Part shown: positions 1 through 8,183 of the stretch, piece after piece
Numbering within the stretch: the stretch's first letter is position 1
Layout: each line of letters opens with the position of its first letter
The notes under the pieces: generated by a model
What the model saw: only the letters and a program-made list of their open reading frames with translations
Databases searched by the model: none
What the model was told of the DNA's origin: nothing
Source: Achromobacter spanius
GTDB taxonomy: Bacteria > Pseudomonadota > Gammaproteobacteria > Burkholderiales > Burkholderiaceae_B
Reading direction: 5' to 3'
Assembly (NCBI RefSeq): GCF_002812705.1
Contig: NZ_CP025030.1
Location: 3,658,001-3,722,000, forward strand
DNA length: 64,000 nucleotides
Position numbers and translations under genes: made by a program

Positions 1-2
1 TT

Positions 3-839
3 TTGCGGCGCGGCGCCACGGCCCCCGTGCCGGTGCTTGGCGTACGCGCCGGGCAGGCGCAGCCGGCCAGCGGGGCATCGTGGGCGTTGAGCCTGTCTGG
101 CGTCGCCAAGCGCTTCGGCAGCCTGAAAGTGCTGGAAGGCATCGACCTGCAAGCCCGGGGCGGCGAACTGGTGGGCCTGATCGGTCCCAACGGCGCGGGC
201 AAAACCACGCTGATGCGCTGCATCGCCGATGGCGCCGAGCGGTCCGAAGGAGAGTTGGCGCTTTACGGCCACCGCGTGTTGCAAGATGGCCCAGAGCAAT
301 GCGTGCGCTACGGCCTGGGGCGCAAGTTCCAGAACGCCAATGTGTTCGACACGATGACGGTGGCCGAAAGCCTGCGCATCGCGACGACCTTGCGCGAACA
401 GCCATCGTGGTGGCGGCGGTCGCCCACGCTGGATTTGCCGCCTTACGCGTTGGAGGTGCTGCGCGTGACCGGGCTGGACCAATCCCTGGCCAGCGTGGCC
501 CGCGACCTGTCGCACGGGCAGCAACAGGCCCTGGAACTGGTGATGGCGCTGGCGCTGGAGCCGCGCATCGTGCTGCTGGACGAGCCCACGGCGGGCCTGA
601 GCAAGGCCGAGCGGGCGCGGATCGGCCAGATGCTGTCATCGCTGGCGAACAAGTACGGCTTGTGCTGCCTGCTGGTGGAACATGATCTGGATTTTGTGAA
701 GGAAGTGGCGACACGGATCGTCGTCTTGCACCAAGGCCGGATTGTCATGGACGGGAGCTTTCGCGACGTCGTGGAATCCGAGCTGGTGCGCACCATTTAC
801 GCGGGCAGCGCGCAGGCTGCACAAGGAGCAGGGCAATGA
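3..839 (+). CDS. HAAT-family ABC transporter ATP-binding protein, UrtD/LivG-like (5' end probably outside window)
   Basis: This is the cytoplasmic ATPase subunit of a branched-chain amino acid/urea/amide (HAAT) type importer. The reading frame is open to the window edge with only a TTG at position 3, so the true start may lie upstream. Walker A is GPNGAGKTT near residue 61, the signature is LSHGQQQ near residue 168 and Walker B is IVLLDEPTAG. The segment GRKFQNANVFDTMTV resembles UrtD more than LivG. Its stop overlaps the next ATPase gene (ATGA), so the two are translationally coupled and probably form the heterodimeric ATPase pair. The permeases and any periplasmic binding protein would lie upstream, outside the window. 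The AmiC/AmiR-like genes downstream suggest a small amide or urea-like substrate; this is inference. Confidence 0.85.
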   Translation: MRRGATAPVPVLGVRAGQAQPASGASWALSLSGVAKRFGSLKVLEGIDLQARGGELVGLIGPNGAGKTTLMRCIADGAERSEGELALYGHRVLQDGPEQCVRYGLGRKFQNANVFDTMTVAESLRIATTLREQPSWWRRSPTLDLPPYALEVLRVTGLDQSLASVARDLSHGQQQALELVMALALEPRIVLLDEPTAGLSKAERARIGQMLSSLANKYGLCCLLVEHDLDFVKEVATRIVVLHQGRIVMDGSFRDVVESELVRTIYAGSAQAAQGAGQ

Positions 840-1549
840 CGGGAACGGGGCCGGCGTTAAGCCTGGAAGGCGTGGCCAGCGGCTACAAAGGCTCGGTGGT
901 GCTGAACGATGTGTCGCTGTCGGTCGAGCGGGGCGCCTGCGTGGCGCTGCTGGGCAAGAACGGCATGGGAAAAAGCACGCTGCTCAAGACCATCATGGGG
1001 TACCTGCCGAAGCTGCGCGGGCGCGTCAGCGTGGGTGGGGTGGACGCCACGCGCTTGCGCCCGCACGAAGTGGCGCGCTGCGGCGTTGCCTACGCGGCGC
1101 AGGAGCAGCCCCTGTTTCCCGACCTGAGCATCCGCGACAACCTGCGCCTGGGCCTGCCGCGGGAGAATCTCTTCGACGAGCGCTTTGCCGACATCGTCGA
1201 ACTCTTCCCGGTGTTCGCGACTCGGCTGCGCCAGCACGCCGGCACCTTGTCTGGCGGAGAGCAGAAGATGCTGCTGGTGGCGCGCGGGCTGATGCAACGG
1301 CCCGATTTGCTGCTGCTCGATGAAATCACCGAAGGGCTGCAACCATCGGTGATCGAACGGCTGGGCCGCGCCCTGAACTGGGAGCGAGAACGGCGTGGCA
1401 CGACCCTGTTCATCGTCGAACAGAACGTGGCGTTTGCGTTGGACGTGGCCGACCGCTATCTGGTGCTCAAGCAGGGCGCCATCGTGGACGAGGGCGATGC
1501 TGGTGCGCCCCAGGCCATCGGCAATATCATTGACCATCTCAAGGTATGA
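836..1549 (+). CDS. HAAT-family ABC transporter ATP-binding protein, UrtE/LivF-like
   Basis: Second cytoplasmic ATPase of the same importer, 237 aa, the normal length for UrtE/LivF. Walker A is LGKNGMGKSTLLK near residue 40, the Q-loop region is AYAAQEQPLFPDLSI, the signature is LSGGEQKML and Walker B is LLLLDEITEGL. The C-terminal VEQNVAFALDVADRYLVL is the LivF/UrtE-type H-loop replacement (EQN rather than EHD). ATG at 836 overlaps the upstream stop by four bases. The downstream gene starts 61 bp later. Assignment as UrtE rather than LivF rests on the neighbouring UrtD-like gene and the AmiC/AmiR regulators. No substrate can be read from the ATPase itself. Confidence 0.87.
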   Translation: MTGTGPALSLEGVASGYKGSVVLNDVSLSVERGACVALLGKNGMGKSTLLKTIMGYLPKLRGRVSVGGVDATRLRPHEVARCGVAYAAQEQPLFPDLSIRDNLRLGLPRENLFDERFADIVELFPVFATRLRQHAGTLSGGEQKMLLVARGLMQRPDLLLLDEITEGLQPSVIERLGRALNWERERRGTTLFIVEQNVAFALDVADRYLVLKQGAIVDEGDAGAPQAIGNIIDHLKV

Positions 1550-1610
1550 ACGCCGCCATGTCGGTTTGCGCCATGGCCAGCCTGCGGGTTTCACGCTTAA
1601 GGACGTCATC

Positions 1611-2774
1611 ATGACCTCGCTCCAGGACAAGGACGCAGACCGGCCCGGGTGGCGCATCGGCGTGCTGTATTCGCGCAGCGGCGTCACGGGCACGACCGAG
1701 TCGCAGCATTTCTTCGGGACGGTGCTGGCCGTGGAAGAGATCAACGCCTTGGGCGGCGTGCTGGGCCGGCCGTTGGAACCGGTGGTGTACGACCCGCGCA
1801 GCGACGCCGAGGAGTACCGGCGCCTGGCGGCCCGCCTGCTGCTGGACGACGAAGTCAGCGTCATTTTCGGCGGCTGCACCTCGCATTGCCGCAAAGCGAT
1901 GCTGCCCGTGGTGGAGCGCAGCAACTCCCTGCTGTGGTACGGCTCGGTCTACGAGGGCTTCGAGTATTCGCCCAACGTCATCTACACGGGGGCGGCGCCC
2001 AACCAGGGCAGCATGCAGTTGGCCGCATACCTGATCCAGCACTGCGGCTCGCGTATTTTTCTGGTGGGGGCGGACTACATCTACCCGCGTGAAACGAACC
2101 GCATCATGCGCGAGACCGTGGAGGAGCACGGCGGCGAGATCCTGGACGAGACCTATCTGCCCTTGGGCTGCGATGAAAGCGACATCATCGACGTGGTGGC
2201 GGACATCCGGCGCATCCAGCCGGATGTGGTGTTTTCGACCCTGATCGGTGATGACGCCCAGCGCTTCTATCGGCGCTACCACGAGGCCTGCCAGCAGGCG
2301 GGGGCGGAAACGGCTCATATTCCCATCGCCAGCCTGACCATGGCGGAATCCGAGGTCGCCGAGATCGGGCCGCGGCTTTGCGTGGGCCACATCACCGCCG
2401 CGACCTATTTCAACACCGTCGATACGCCCGCCAACCAGCATTTCCTGGCGCGCTGGCGCGACCGCTTCGGCGAGCGTCCCGCCAGCGTCTATGCCGAAAC
2501 CTGCTACAGCCAGGTGCACCTGTTCGCGCGGGCGCTGCAGCGCGTGGGCAGCATGGACACGCGCAAGCTGGTGCGGGCGGTGCACCAGGTCCTGTTCGAC
2601 GCGCCGAACGGGCAGATGTCCATCCTGGCGGAAAATAACCACTGCGTGCTGACGCCGCGCATCGGCGTGTGCCGGGCGGACGGGCGGTTCGATATCGTCT
2701 GGGAAAGCGACCAGCCGGTGAAGCCGGACCCCTATCTGACGGCGTTCGGTCTGGACGATTTCTGGTTGAAATGA
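1611..2774 (+). CDS. amiC: AmiC-like cytosolic ligand-sensing protein (periplasmic-binding-protein fold)
   Basis: A 387-aa protein matching Pseudomonas AmiC, the amide-sensing negative regulator that sequesters AmiR until ligand binds. Shared stretches include PVVERSNSLLWYG, YEGFEYSPNVIYTGAAPNQ, ADYIYPRETNRIMR and PDVVFSTLIG, plus the C-terminal DPYLTAFGLDDFW, which parallels AmiC's end. The ATG at 1611 is chosen because the AmiC-like region begins directly after it (WRIGVLYSRSGVTG). No signal peptide precedes it, so it should act in the cytoplasm and not as the transporter's binding protein. Its stop overlaps the amiR-like start (ATGA at 2771), as expected for partners of a stoichiometric complex. 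The ligand is unknown. Confidence 0.85.
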   Translation: MTSLQDKDADRPGWRIGVLYSRSGVTGTTESQHFFGTVLAVEEINALGGVLGRPLEPVVYDPRSDAEEYRRLAARLLLDDEVSVIFGGCTSHCRKAMLPVVERSNSLLWYGSVYEGFEYSPNVIYTGAAPNQGSMQLAAYLIQHCGSRIFLVGADYIYPRETNRIMRETVEEHGGEILDETYLPLGCDESDIIDVVADIRRIQPDVVFSTLIGDDAQRFYRRYHEACQQAGAETAHIPIASLTMAESEVAEIGPRLCVGHITAATYFNTVDTPANQHFLARWRDRFGERPASVYAETCYSQVHLFARALQRVGSMDTRKLVRAVHQVLFDAPNGQMSILAENNHCVLTPRIGVCRADGRFDIVWESDQPVKPDPYLTAFGLDDFWLK

Positions 2775-3412
2775 GCATGGACCATAGCCTACGCCGCCTC
2801 TACGAGGACTTGCGCAGTGTGGCCGTCGCGGTGGTGTACCCGCCGGGCGAAGACCGCGATGTGCTGGTCGAGCAACTCAAGCGCATCGGTTGCCGCATCC
2901 ATCTGCATTGGCCGTTTCCGGACGCCGCGCCCGCCGGCGCGGATGTCATCTTCTTCCAGGTTTCGCAGTGCGTGCAAAACAGCTCGGCCTGGTCCGCCAG
3001 CGAAGTCGAAGCCACCTTGATCGCGCTGTCCGAATACGAAACGCCCACCACGCTCAAGCAATTGCTCAAAACCAATGCCCACGGGGTGCTGACGCGGCCA
3101 TTCCGATCGGCCGGCATACTCAGCACGCTGGTGCTGGCGCGGTCGGCCAAGCAGTTCCAAAGCCGGCAGCAGGTCAAGATCGACAAGTTGGAGAACACCA
3201 TCAAGGCGCGGCGCGTCATTGAAAAGGCGATCCGTGTGCTGATGGACCATCAGCGGCTGGACGAACGCGCGGCCTATGAACACATGCGGACCCGCGCCAC
3301 GGGTCTGCGCGTCAGTGTGGCGGAAGTGGCCGCGATGATCATCGAGGCCAGCGAGGCCATGGAAAAACTCGGCCTGGGCGGCGCGCGCTCAGGACCGCCG
3401 CAACACGGCTAA
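2771..3412 (+). CDS. amiR: AmiR-like transcription antiterminator with ANTAR domain
   Basis: A 213-aa protein with an N-terminal pseudo-receiver region (VAVVYPPGEDRDVLVEQLKRIGCRIHLHWPFP), a central coiled coil (about residues 120-150) and a C-terminal ANTAR RNA-binding domain (RRVIEKAIRVLMDHQRLDERAAYEHMR). This is the AmiR architecture. The receiver-like part lacks a clear phospho-acceptor aspartate motif, as in AmiR, which is controlled by AmiC binding rather than phosphorylation. The ATG at 2771 overlaps the amiC stop. By family, it should bind tandem hairpins in a leader RNA and allow read-through; no such leader fits the 25-bp gap downstream, so the target should lie upstream of the window. 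Confidence 0.83.
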   Translation: MSMDHSLRRLYEDLRSVAVAVVYPPGEDRDVLVEQLKRIGCRIHLHWPFPDAAPAGADVIFFQVSQCVQNSSAWSASEVEATLIALSEYETPTTLKQLLKTNAHGVLTRPFRSAGILSTLVLARSAKQFQSRQQVKIDKLENTIKARRVIEKAIRVLMDHQRLDERAAYEHMRTRATGLRVSVAEVAAMIIEASEAMEKLGLGGARSGPPQHG

Positions 3413-3437
3413 GCGCCCGCCTGCAAAGAGGAAAACA

Positions 3438-4937
3438 ATGAAAGTCATGATCGCCCGCCTGAATCACGAGACCAATACGTTTTCGCCCGTGCCCACGCCG
3501 CTTGCGGCGTTCGGCAACGACGGCCCCGCCTTTGATGCGCAGGCCTACAACGACAACAAGGGCAAGCGCACGGCCATGTCGGCCTTTATTGACCTTGCCG
3601 AGGCGAACGGCGCGTCGCTGGTCACGCCGGTATCCGCCACCGCCTATCCCAGCGGCCGGGTGGACGCAACGGCGTATCGCACGCTTTGCGACGCGATCGT
3701 GGAGGGCGCGCGGGGATGCGGCGCGATCCTGTTGGACCTGCACGGCGCCATGGCGGTCGAAAGCACCGATGACGGCGAGGGCGACCTGCTCGAACGCCTG
3801 CGCCAGCAGACGCCCGACGTGCCGATTGCGGTGGCGCTGGACCTGCATGGCAACGTCACGCCCAAGATGATGGCCAACGCCGACGTGATCATCAGCTTCA
3901 AGACCTACCCGCACGTGGACATGTACGAAACCGGCGAGCACGCGGGCCGCATCCTGTTTGACTGGCTTAACGGCGGGCCGCGCCCGGTGATGGCGTGGCG
4001 CCGCCTGCCGTTGATGACGCACACGTTGCGCAGCGCCACGGCGCAAGGCGCCATGCGCGACGCCGTACGGGAGGCCCGGCTGGCCGAAGCCGGCGGCATG
4101 CTGGGCGTGTCCGTGCTGGCGGGGTTCGCCCTGGCCGATATTCCCGCTCCGTGCCTGAGCGTGGTGGTGGTGGGCGCGGGCGACCCGGCGCAGGCGGAAG
4201 AGGCGGCCACCAAAATGGCGCAAACCCTCTGGGCCGCGCGCGACGGTTTTTTCTATGACAGCGAGCCCTTGGCCGCATCGTTGGCCCGCGCCGTTGAACT
4301 GGCGTGCGGCGCCGGCAAGCCGGTGCTGTTGCTGGACCATGGCGACAACTGCATGTCCGGTGGCACGTGCGACACCATGGAAGTGCTGATGGCCGCGGTC
4401 GACGCCGGCTTGACCGGCATCGTCGCCGGCCTGTATTGCGACCCCGAGGCCGTGGCGGCGTTGGCGGCGGCGGGCGAGGGCAAGCAGGTCGAGATCCTGG
4501 TGGGCAACAAGCGGCCCATCCCGGCCATCGGCCGTCCGGCCGCGCCGGTACTGTTGCAGGGGCGGGTCGGCGCGGTCACTGACGGCCAGTATGTCATCAC
4601 GGGTCCCACCTACACCGGCCAAACGGCTTGCATGGGCCGCAGCGCGGTCCTGGATATCGGCGCCGCGCAATTGGTGATCACCGACAGGACTCACGAACCC
4701 TGGGACCTGGGCGTATTCGAAAGCATGGGACTGGACCCCCGGCGCGCCCGCTTCGTGCTGGTGAAGTCCCGGATGTACTGCCGGCCGGTGTTCGAACCCA
4801 TCTCGCAGGCGCTGGTGGAATGCGCCAGCGCGGGTGTCACCAGTTCGGATTTTTCGCTGTTTCCCTATGAGCGCCGGCACCGCCCGCTCTATCCGCTGGA
4901 ACCCATGGCCCCGTCCGACTACGATCCTGCCGTTTGA
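3438..4937 (+). CDS. M81 family metallohydrolase, MlrC-like
   Basis: A 499-aa protein of the microcystinase C (MlrC)/M81 family, full length for the family. It opens with the typical [14 protein letters not shown], then [26 protein letters not shown] and [19 protein letters not shown], the conserved metal-site region of the N-terminal domain. The C-terminal MlrC domain has [17 protein letters not shown], where most relatives have a DxADNPGGG-type motif. A good ribosome binding site (AGAGGAAA) precedes the ATG at 3438. It is 25 bp after amiR and probably belongs to the same operon. Family members have been proposed to hydrolyse peptides, hydantoin-like or other small amides, so the role here is a putative amide or peptide-bond hydrolase, with the substrate unknown. 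Confidence 0.82.
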   Translation: MKVMIARLNHETNTFSPVPTPLAAFGNDGPAFDAQAYNDNKGKRTAMSAFIDLAEANGASLVTPVSATAYPSGRVDATAYRTLCDAIVEGARGCGAILLDLHGAMAVESTDDGEGDLLERLRQQTPDVPIAVALDLHGNVTPKMMANADVIISFKTYPHVDMYETGEHAGRILFDWLNGGPRPVMAWRRLPLMTHTLRSATAQGAMRDAVREARLAEAGGMLGVSVLAGFALADIPAPCLSVVVVGAGDPAQAEEAATKMAQTLWAARDGFFYDSEPLAASLARAVELACGAGKPVLLLDHGDNCMSGGTCDTMEVLMAAVDAGLTGIVAGLYCDPEAVAALAAAGEGKQVEILVGNKRPIPAIGRPAAPVLLQGRVGAVTDGQYVITGPTYTGQTACMGRSAVLDIGAAQLVITDRTHEPWDLGVFESMGLDPRRARFVLVKSRMYCRPVFEPISQALVECASAGVTSSDFSLFPYERRHRPLYPLEPMAPSDYDPAV

Positions 4938-4974
4938 TCGGCATGGCGCTAGGCGTCCGCATACAATACCGCCC

Positions 4975-5706
4975 ATGGAAAAAGTACGCATCTCCAAGCT
5001 CATGTCCGAGCGCGGACTCTGCTCGCGCCGCGAGGCCGACAGCTATATCGAACGCGGCTGGGTCCGCGTGGATGGCGTTGTGGTGTCCGAACTGGGCGCC
5101 AAGGCGTTTCCCGACCAGGTCATCACGCTTGAGCGCGCCGCGCAGGCGCGCCAGACCTCGCGCGTGACCATCCTGATCAACAAGCCCGTGGGTTATGTGT
5201 CGGGCCAGGCGGAAAAGGGCTATACGCCTGCGGTTGCACTGATCGACTCGCGCTCGCGCTTCGCGGGCTGCCGGCATCCGCAACGCTTCGAACGCGCGCA
5301 TCTGGAAGGGCTGGCCGTGGCCGGCCGGCTGGATATTGATTCGCAGGGCCTGCTGGTACTGACGCAAGACGGCCGCATCGCCAAGCACCTGATCGGTGAA
5401 GACTCCAGTGTCGACAAGGAATACCTGGTGCGCGTGCAGGGCGATTTGCCCGACCGTGGACTGGAACTGTTGAATCACGGCCTGTCGCTGGATGGCAAGG
5501 CGCTGAAGCCCGCGCACGTGCGCTGGCAGAACCACGACCAACTGCGCTTTGTGCTGCGTGAAGGCAAGAAGCGCCAGATTCGCCGCATGTGCGAACTGGT
5601 GGGCCTGAAAGTGGTGGGCTTGAAGCGTGTGCGCATCGGCCGCGTGCAGTTGGGTGATCTGCCGTTGGGCCAGTGGCGTTATCTGCGCGACGACGAAGGG
5701 TTTTGA
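4975..5706 (+). CDS. rluF: 23S rRNA pseudouridine synthase, RsuA/RluB/RluF family (RluF-like)
   Basis: A 243-aa protein with an N-terminal S4 RNA-binding domain ([25 protein letters not shown]) and a pseudouridine synthase catalytic domain. The catalytic Asp lies in [15 protein letters not shown], and the C-terminal signature is [25 protein letters not shown]. The ATG at 4975 is chosen because it gives the canonical short N terminus; the frame is open further upstream but overlaps the MlrC gene. It resembles E. coli RluF (U2604) more than RsuA, but the subfamily is not certain. Gene starts 37 bp after mlrC-like; a terminator overlaps its stop. Confidence 0.8.
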   Translation: MEKVRISKLMSERGLCSRREADSYIERGWVRVDGVVVSELGAKAFPDQVITLERAAQARQTSRVTILINKPVGYVSGQAEKGYTPAVALIDSRSRFAGCRHPQRFERAHLEGLAVAGRLDIDSQGLLVLTQDGRIAKHLIGEDSSVDKEYLVRVQGDLPDRGLELLNHGLSLDGKALKPAHVRWQNHDQLRFVLREGKKRQIRRMCELVGLKVVGLKRVRIGRVQLGDLPLGQWRYLRDDEGF

Positions 5707-5718
5707 CCCTTCTTTTTT
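5695..5718 (+). terminator. Rho-independent terminator of the pseudouridine synthase gene
   Basis: GAAGGG (5695-5700) pairs with CCCTTC (5707-5712), followed by six T. The hairpin includes the stop codon of the gene. The stem is short but the T-run is clear. Confidence 0.6.
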
Positions 5719-5815
5719 GATCCTGCATTCAGGGAACATTCAGCCTCCCTGTTCGGCTCAGCCGACAACTGATGTCGGCGGTCAGCAGATTTTTCAGTCT
5801 GTTTCCAAGCCCCCG

Positions 5816-6739
5816 TTATTTCATGAACGCGGGGGTATCCTTCGCCTGCCCGTTGCTGCCCAGCCGCTCCATCAGGAATTCGATGAAGATCCGGGTCTTG
5901 GCCGGCAGCAACCGAGTTTCGGTGACCGCATAGACAGGGAAGGGGCCCAATTGCCAATCCGGCAACACGCGCCGCAACTGCCCTGATTGCTGTTCGGCCG
6001 TCTGGCCGCCCACCAGCACCGCGATGCCCGCGCCCAGCATGGCCAGGCGCCGCGCCATGGCGACTCCGTTTACCGAAAACCGGTTGCCCGGCGTGAACTC
6101 GATGTGCTGGTCGCCGCAGTTAAGCGGCCATCGCGTGACGCGGCCCGCGCCTTCCGCGCGAAATTCGATGCACTCGTGGCGGGTCAAGTCACTGGGGTGC
6201 TTGGGTTCTCCGTGCTTTTCCAGGTAGTCGCGCGAGGCATACAGGTGCGCGGGCAGCATGCCCAGCAGACGGGCGATTTGCGTCGAATCGGGCAGTTCGC
6301 CGATTTCGATCGAGATGTCGCAGGTCTGGAACACGCGCGAGGCGTGGTCCGGGTTTGCCAGGTCCAGGAAAAACGTGACGTCGGGATAGCGGCGGGAGAA
6401 CTCCATGAACGATTCAGCCAGGAAGTCCGTGCCGAAATCAGCGGGCATGTTCACCCGCAACGGCCCGGCTGGCGTGTCGACCAGCTTTTGCAGTTCTTCA
6501 TGGGCAATCTGCGCTTCGGCCACGATGCGTTGGCAGCGTTCGAAATACAGCCGCCCGGCGTCGGTCAATTCCACCTTGCGGGTGGTGCGGCTCAACAAGC
6601 GCAAGCCCACGGATTTTTCCAATTCGGCCACCTGGCGAGACAAGGTGGATTTAGGCACGCCCAGCGTTGCTGCAGCGCGGCTAAAACTACGTGTCTTGGC
6701 CACTTCGACGAAGAGTTCCATGCCTTGTAAGCGTTTCAT
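5816..6739 (-). CDS. LysR-family transcriptional regulator, divergent from the RND efflux operon
   Basis: A 307-aa LysR-type regulator. The N-terminal winged helix-turn-helix covers roughly residues 1-60 (ELFVEVAKTRSFSRAAATLGVPKSTLSRQVAELEKSVG), followed by a linker helix and a type-2 periplasmic-binding-like effector domain (from about residue 90). The gene is transcribed away from axyABM with 236 bp between the start codons, the usual arrangement for a LysR regulator of the neighbouring operon. A perfect TGGGA-N5-TCCCA inverted repeat lies 27 bp upstream of its start, a plausible autoregulatory site. The effector is unknown. Confidence 0.88.
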   Translation of the reverse strand: MKRLQGMELFVEVAKTRSFSRAAATLGVPKSTLSRQVAELEKSVGLRLLSRTTRKVELTDAGRLYFERCQRIVAEAQIAHEELQKLVDTPAGPLRVNMPADFGTDFLAESFMEFSRRYPDVTFFLDLANPDHASRVFQTCDISIEIGELPDSTQIARLLGMLPAHLYASRDYLEKHGEPKHPSDLTRHECIEFRAEGAGRVTRWPLNCGDQHIEFTPGNRFSVNGVAMARRLAMLGAGIAVLVGGQTAEQQSGQLRRVLPDWQLGPFPVYAVTETRLLPAKTRIFIEFLMERLGSNGQAKDTPAFMK

Positions 6740-6765
6740 GGCGAGATTCTTTCACAGACTTGGTG

Positions 6766-6780
6766 TGGGAAATTGTCCCA
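6766..6780. promoter_or_regulatory. Candidate LysR operator in the regulator/efflux intergenic region
   Basis: Perfect inverted repeat TGGGA-AATTG-TCCCA between the divergent LysR gene and axyA. It satisfies the T-N11-A style of LysR boxes. A second inverted repeat, CAGAA-N6-TTCTG at 6835-6850, and a GC hairpin (CGCCCC 6806-6811 / GGGGCG 6821-6826) also lie in this gap. Function is inferred from position only. Confidence 0.45.
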
Positions 6781-6915
6781 TAAATGGAATGATGTTTTCT
6801 TTCTACGCCCCTTTGTTTCTGGGGCGGGATAACTCAGAATGCGGGTTCTGCAATGCAGCAATGCACTAAAGCCCAGCTTGCGTTTTCAATGCCAATCCAC
6901 CCTTTGATGCACAAG

Positions 6916-6956
6916 GCCTCCCCCTCATCGCAGGCGGGAGGCGGGCTCCTTTTTTG
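6916..6956 (+). terminator. Terminator-like hairpin in the leader just before axyA
   Basis: GCCTCCC (6916-6922) can pair with GGGAGGC (6936-6942), followed by GGGCTCC and six T ending near 6956. It lies about 20 bp before the axyA start codon, so it would sit in the mRNA leader of the efflux operon and could act as an attenuator. It could also merely end a short upstream transcript. Confidence 0.4.
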
Positions 6957-6975
6957 TCGGAAATCGGGAATATCT

Positions 6976-8169
6976 ATGAATAAGAAAAGCGCTATGTGGC
7001 GCAGCGCGGCAGTGCTCACGCTGACGGCATCGGCTCTCACTCTGGCCGCTTGCGGCAAGAAACAAGACGCACCGCAGGCGGGCAAGCCGCAAGTCACCGT
7101 GGTGACCCTGACCACGCAACCCGTTTCCCTGACCACCGAATTGCCGGGCCGCACGTCCGCGTTCCGCGTGGCCGAAGTGCGGCCCCAGGTGAACGGCATC
7201 GTGCAAAAGCGCCTGTTCACCGAGGGCGGCGAGGTCAAGGCCGGCCAACAGCTCTATCAGATCGACCCCGCGCTGTACCAAGCCAGCGTCGATAGCCAGA
7301 AGGCCGCGTTGGCCCGCGCCCAGGCGCAGCAGAAGACGGCTGCCTTGCTGGCCGAACGCTACAAGCCGCTTGTGGCAACCCGCGCCGTCAGCCAACAGAC
7401 CTACGACAACGCCGTGGCGTCGCGTGACCAGGCCGCCGCCGATGTGCTGTCGGCCAAGGCCGCGCTGGATACCGCGCGCATCAACCTCGTCTACACCAAG
7501 GTGCTGTCGCCCATTGAAGGCATCATCGGCCGCTCGTCGGTGACCGAAGGCGCGCTGGTCACGGCCAACCAGACCGGCGCCTTGGCGTCGGTGCAGCAGA
7601 TTGACCCGATCTACGTCGACGTGACCCAGTCCAGCGTGCAGTTGCTGCGCCTGCAGGACGCGCTGGCCAGCGGCCAATTGAAGCGGGCCGACGGCGAACA
7701 GGCCGCGCTGGTCACGCTGACCCTGGAAGATGGCTCGCAGTACAAGCAGACCGGCAAGCTCCAGTTCTCGGAAGTCACGGTAGACCAGGGCACCGGTTCC
7801 ATCACGCTGCGCGCGGTGTTCCCGAACCCCGACCGCCGCCTGTTGCCGGGCATGTTCGTGCGTGCGCGTCTGGCCGACGGCGTGGCCGCCGACGGCCTGC
7901 TGGTGCCGCAACGCGGCGTGACGCGCAATCAGCGCGGCTTGCCGACCGCGCTGGTGGTCAACGCCAAGAACCAGGTGGAACTGCGTGAACTGAAGACCGA
8001 CCGCGCCATTGGCGACAAGTGGCTGGTTACCGACGGCCTGGCCGCCGGCGACAAGGTGATCGTGGAAGGTCTGCAAATGGTGCGTCCGGGCGTCGAAGTC
8101 GTCGCTACCGAGGCAAGCGCCACCGCGCAGCAGCCGCAGGCGGCCAATGCCGCCCCGGCCAAGCAGTAA
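6976..8169 (+). CDS. axyA: RND efflux pump periplasmic adaptor (MexA/AcrA family), probably AxyA
   Basis: A 397-aa membrane-fusion protein joining the inner-membrane pump to the outer-membrane channel in the periplasm. The ATG at 6976 gives a lipoprotein signal peptide with lipobox LTLAAC, so the mature protein is lipid-anchored at Cys. The adaptor then shows a barrel-sandwich/lipoyl half ([31 protein letters not shown]), an alpha-hairpin (about residues 100-165, [16 protein letters not shown]), the return half ([24 protein letters not shown]) and a beta-barrel/membrane-proximal part ending near residue 365. It is first in a three-gene operon. The axy name follows the Achromobacter MexAB-OprM homologue and is inferred from family and context. 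Confidence 0.88.
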   Translation: MNKKSAMWRSAAVLTLTASALTLAACGKKQDAPQAGKPQVTVVTLTTQPVSLTTELPGRTSAFRVAEVRPQVNGIVQKRLFTEGGEVKAGQQLYQIDPALYQASVDSQKAALARAQAQQKTAALLAERYKPLVATRAVSQQTYDNAVASRDQAAADVLSAKAALDTARINLVYTKVLSPIEGIIGRSSVTEGALVTANQTGALASVQQIDPIYVDVTQSSVQLLRLQDALASGQLKRADGEQAALVTLTLEDGSQYKQTGKLQFSEVTVDQGTGSITLRAVFPNPDRRLLPGMFVRARLADGVAADGLLVPQRGVTRNQRGLPTALVVNAKNQVELRELKTDRAIGDKWLVTDGLAAGDKVIVEGLQMVRPGVEVVATEASATAQQPQAANAAPAKQ

Positions 8170-8183
8170 TCAGGGAGCCTTGC

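Noticed and set aside
1611..2774. Periplasmic substrate-binding protein of the adjacent transporter
   Set aside because: No signal peptide in any plausible start, and it matches AmiC along its length with an overlapping amiR-like gene downstream.
5761..5779. Hairpin GCCGACA-N5-TGTCGGC as LysR gene terminator
   Set aside because: A perfect 7-bp stem, but no T-run on the minus strand after it, so termination is not supported.
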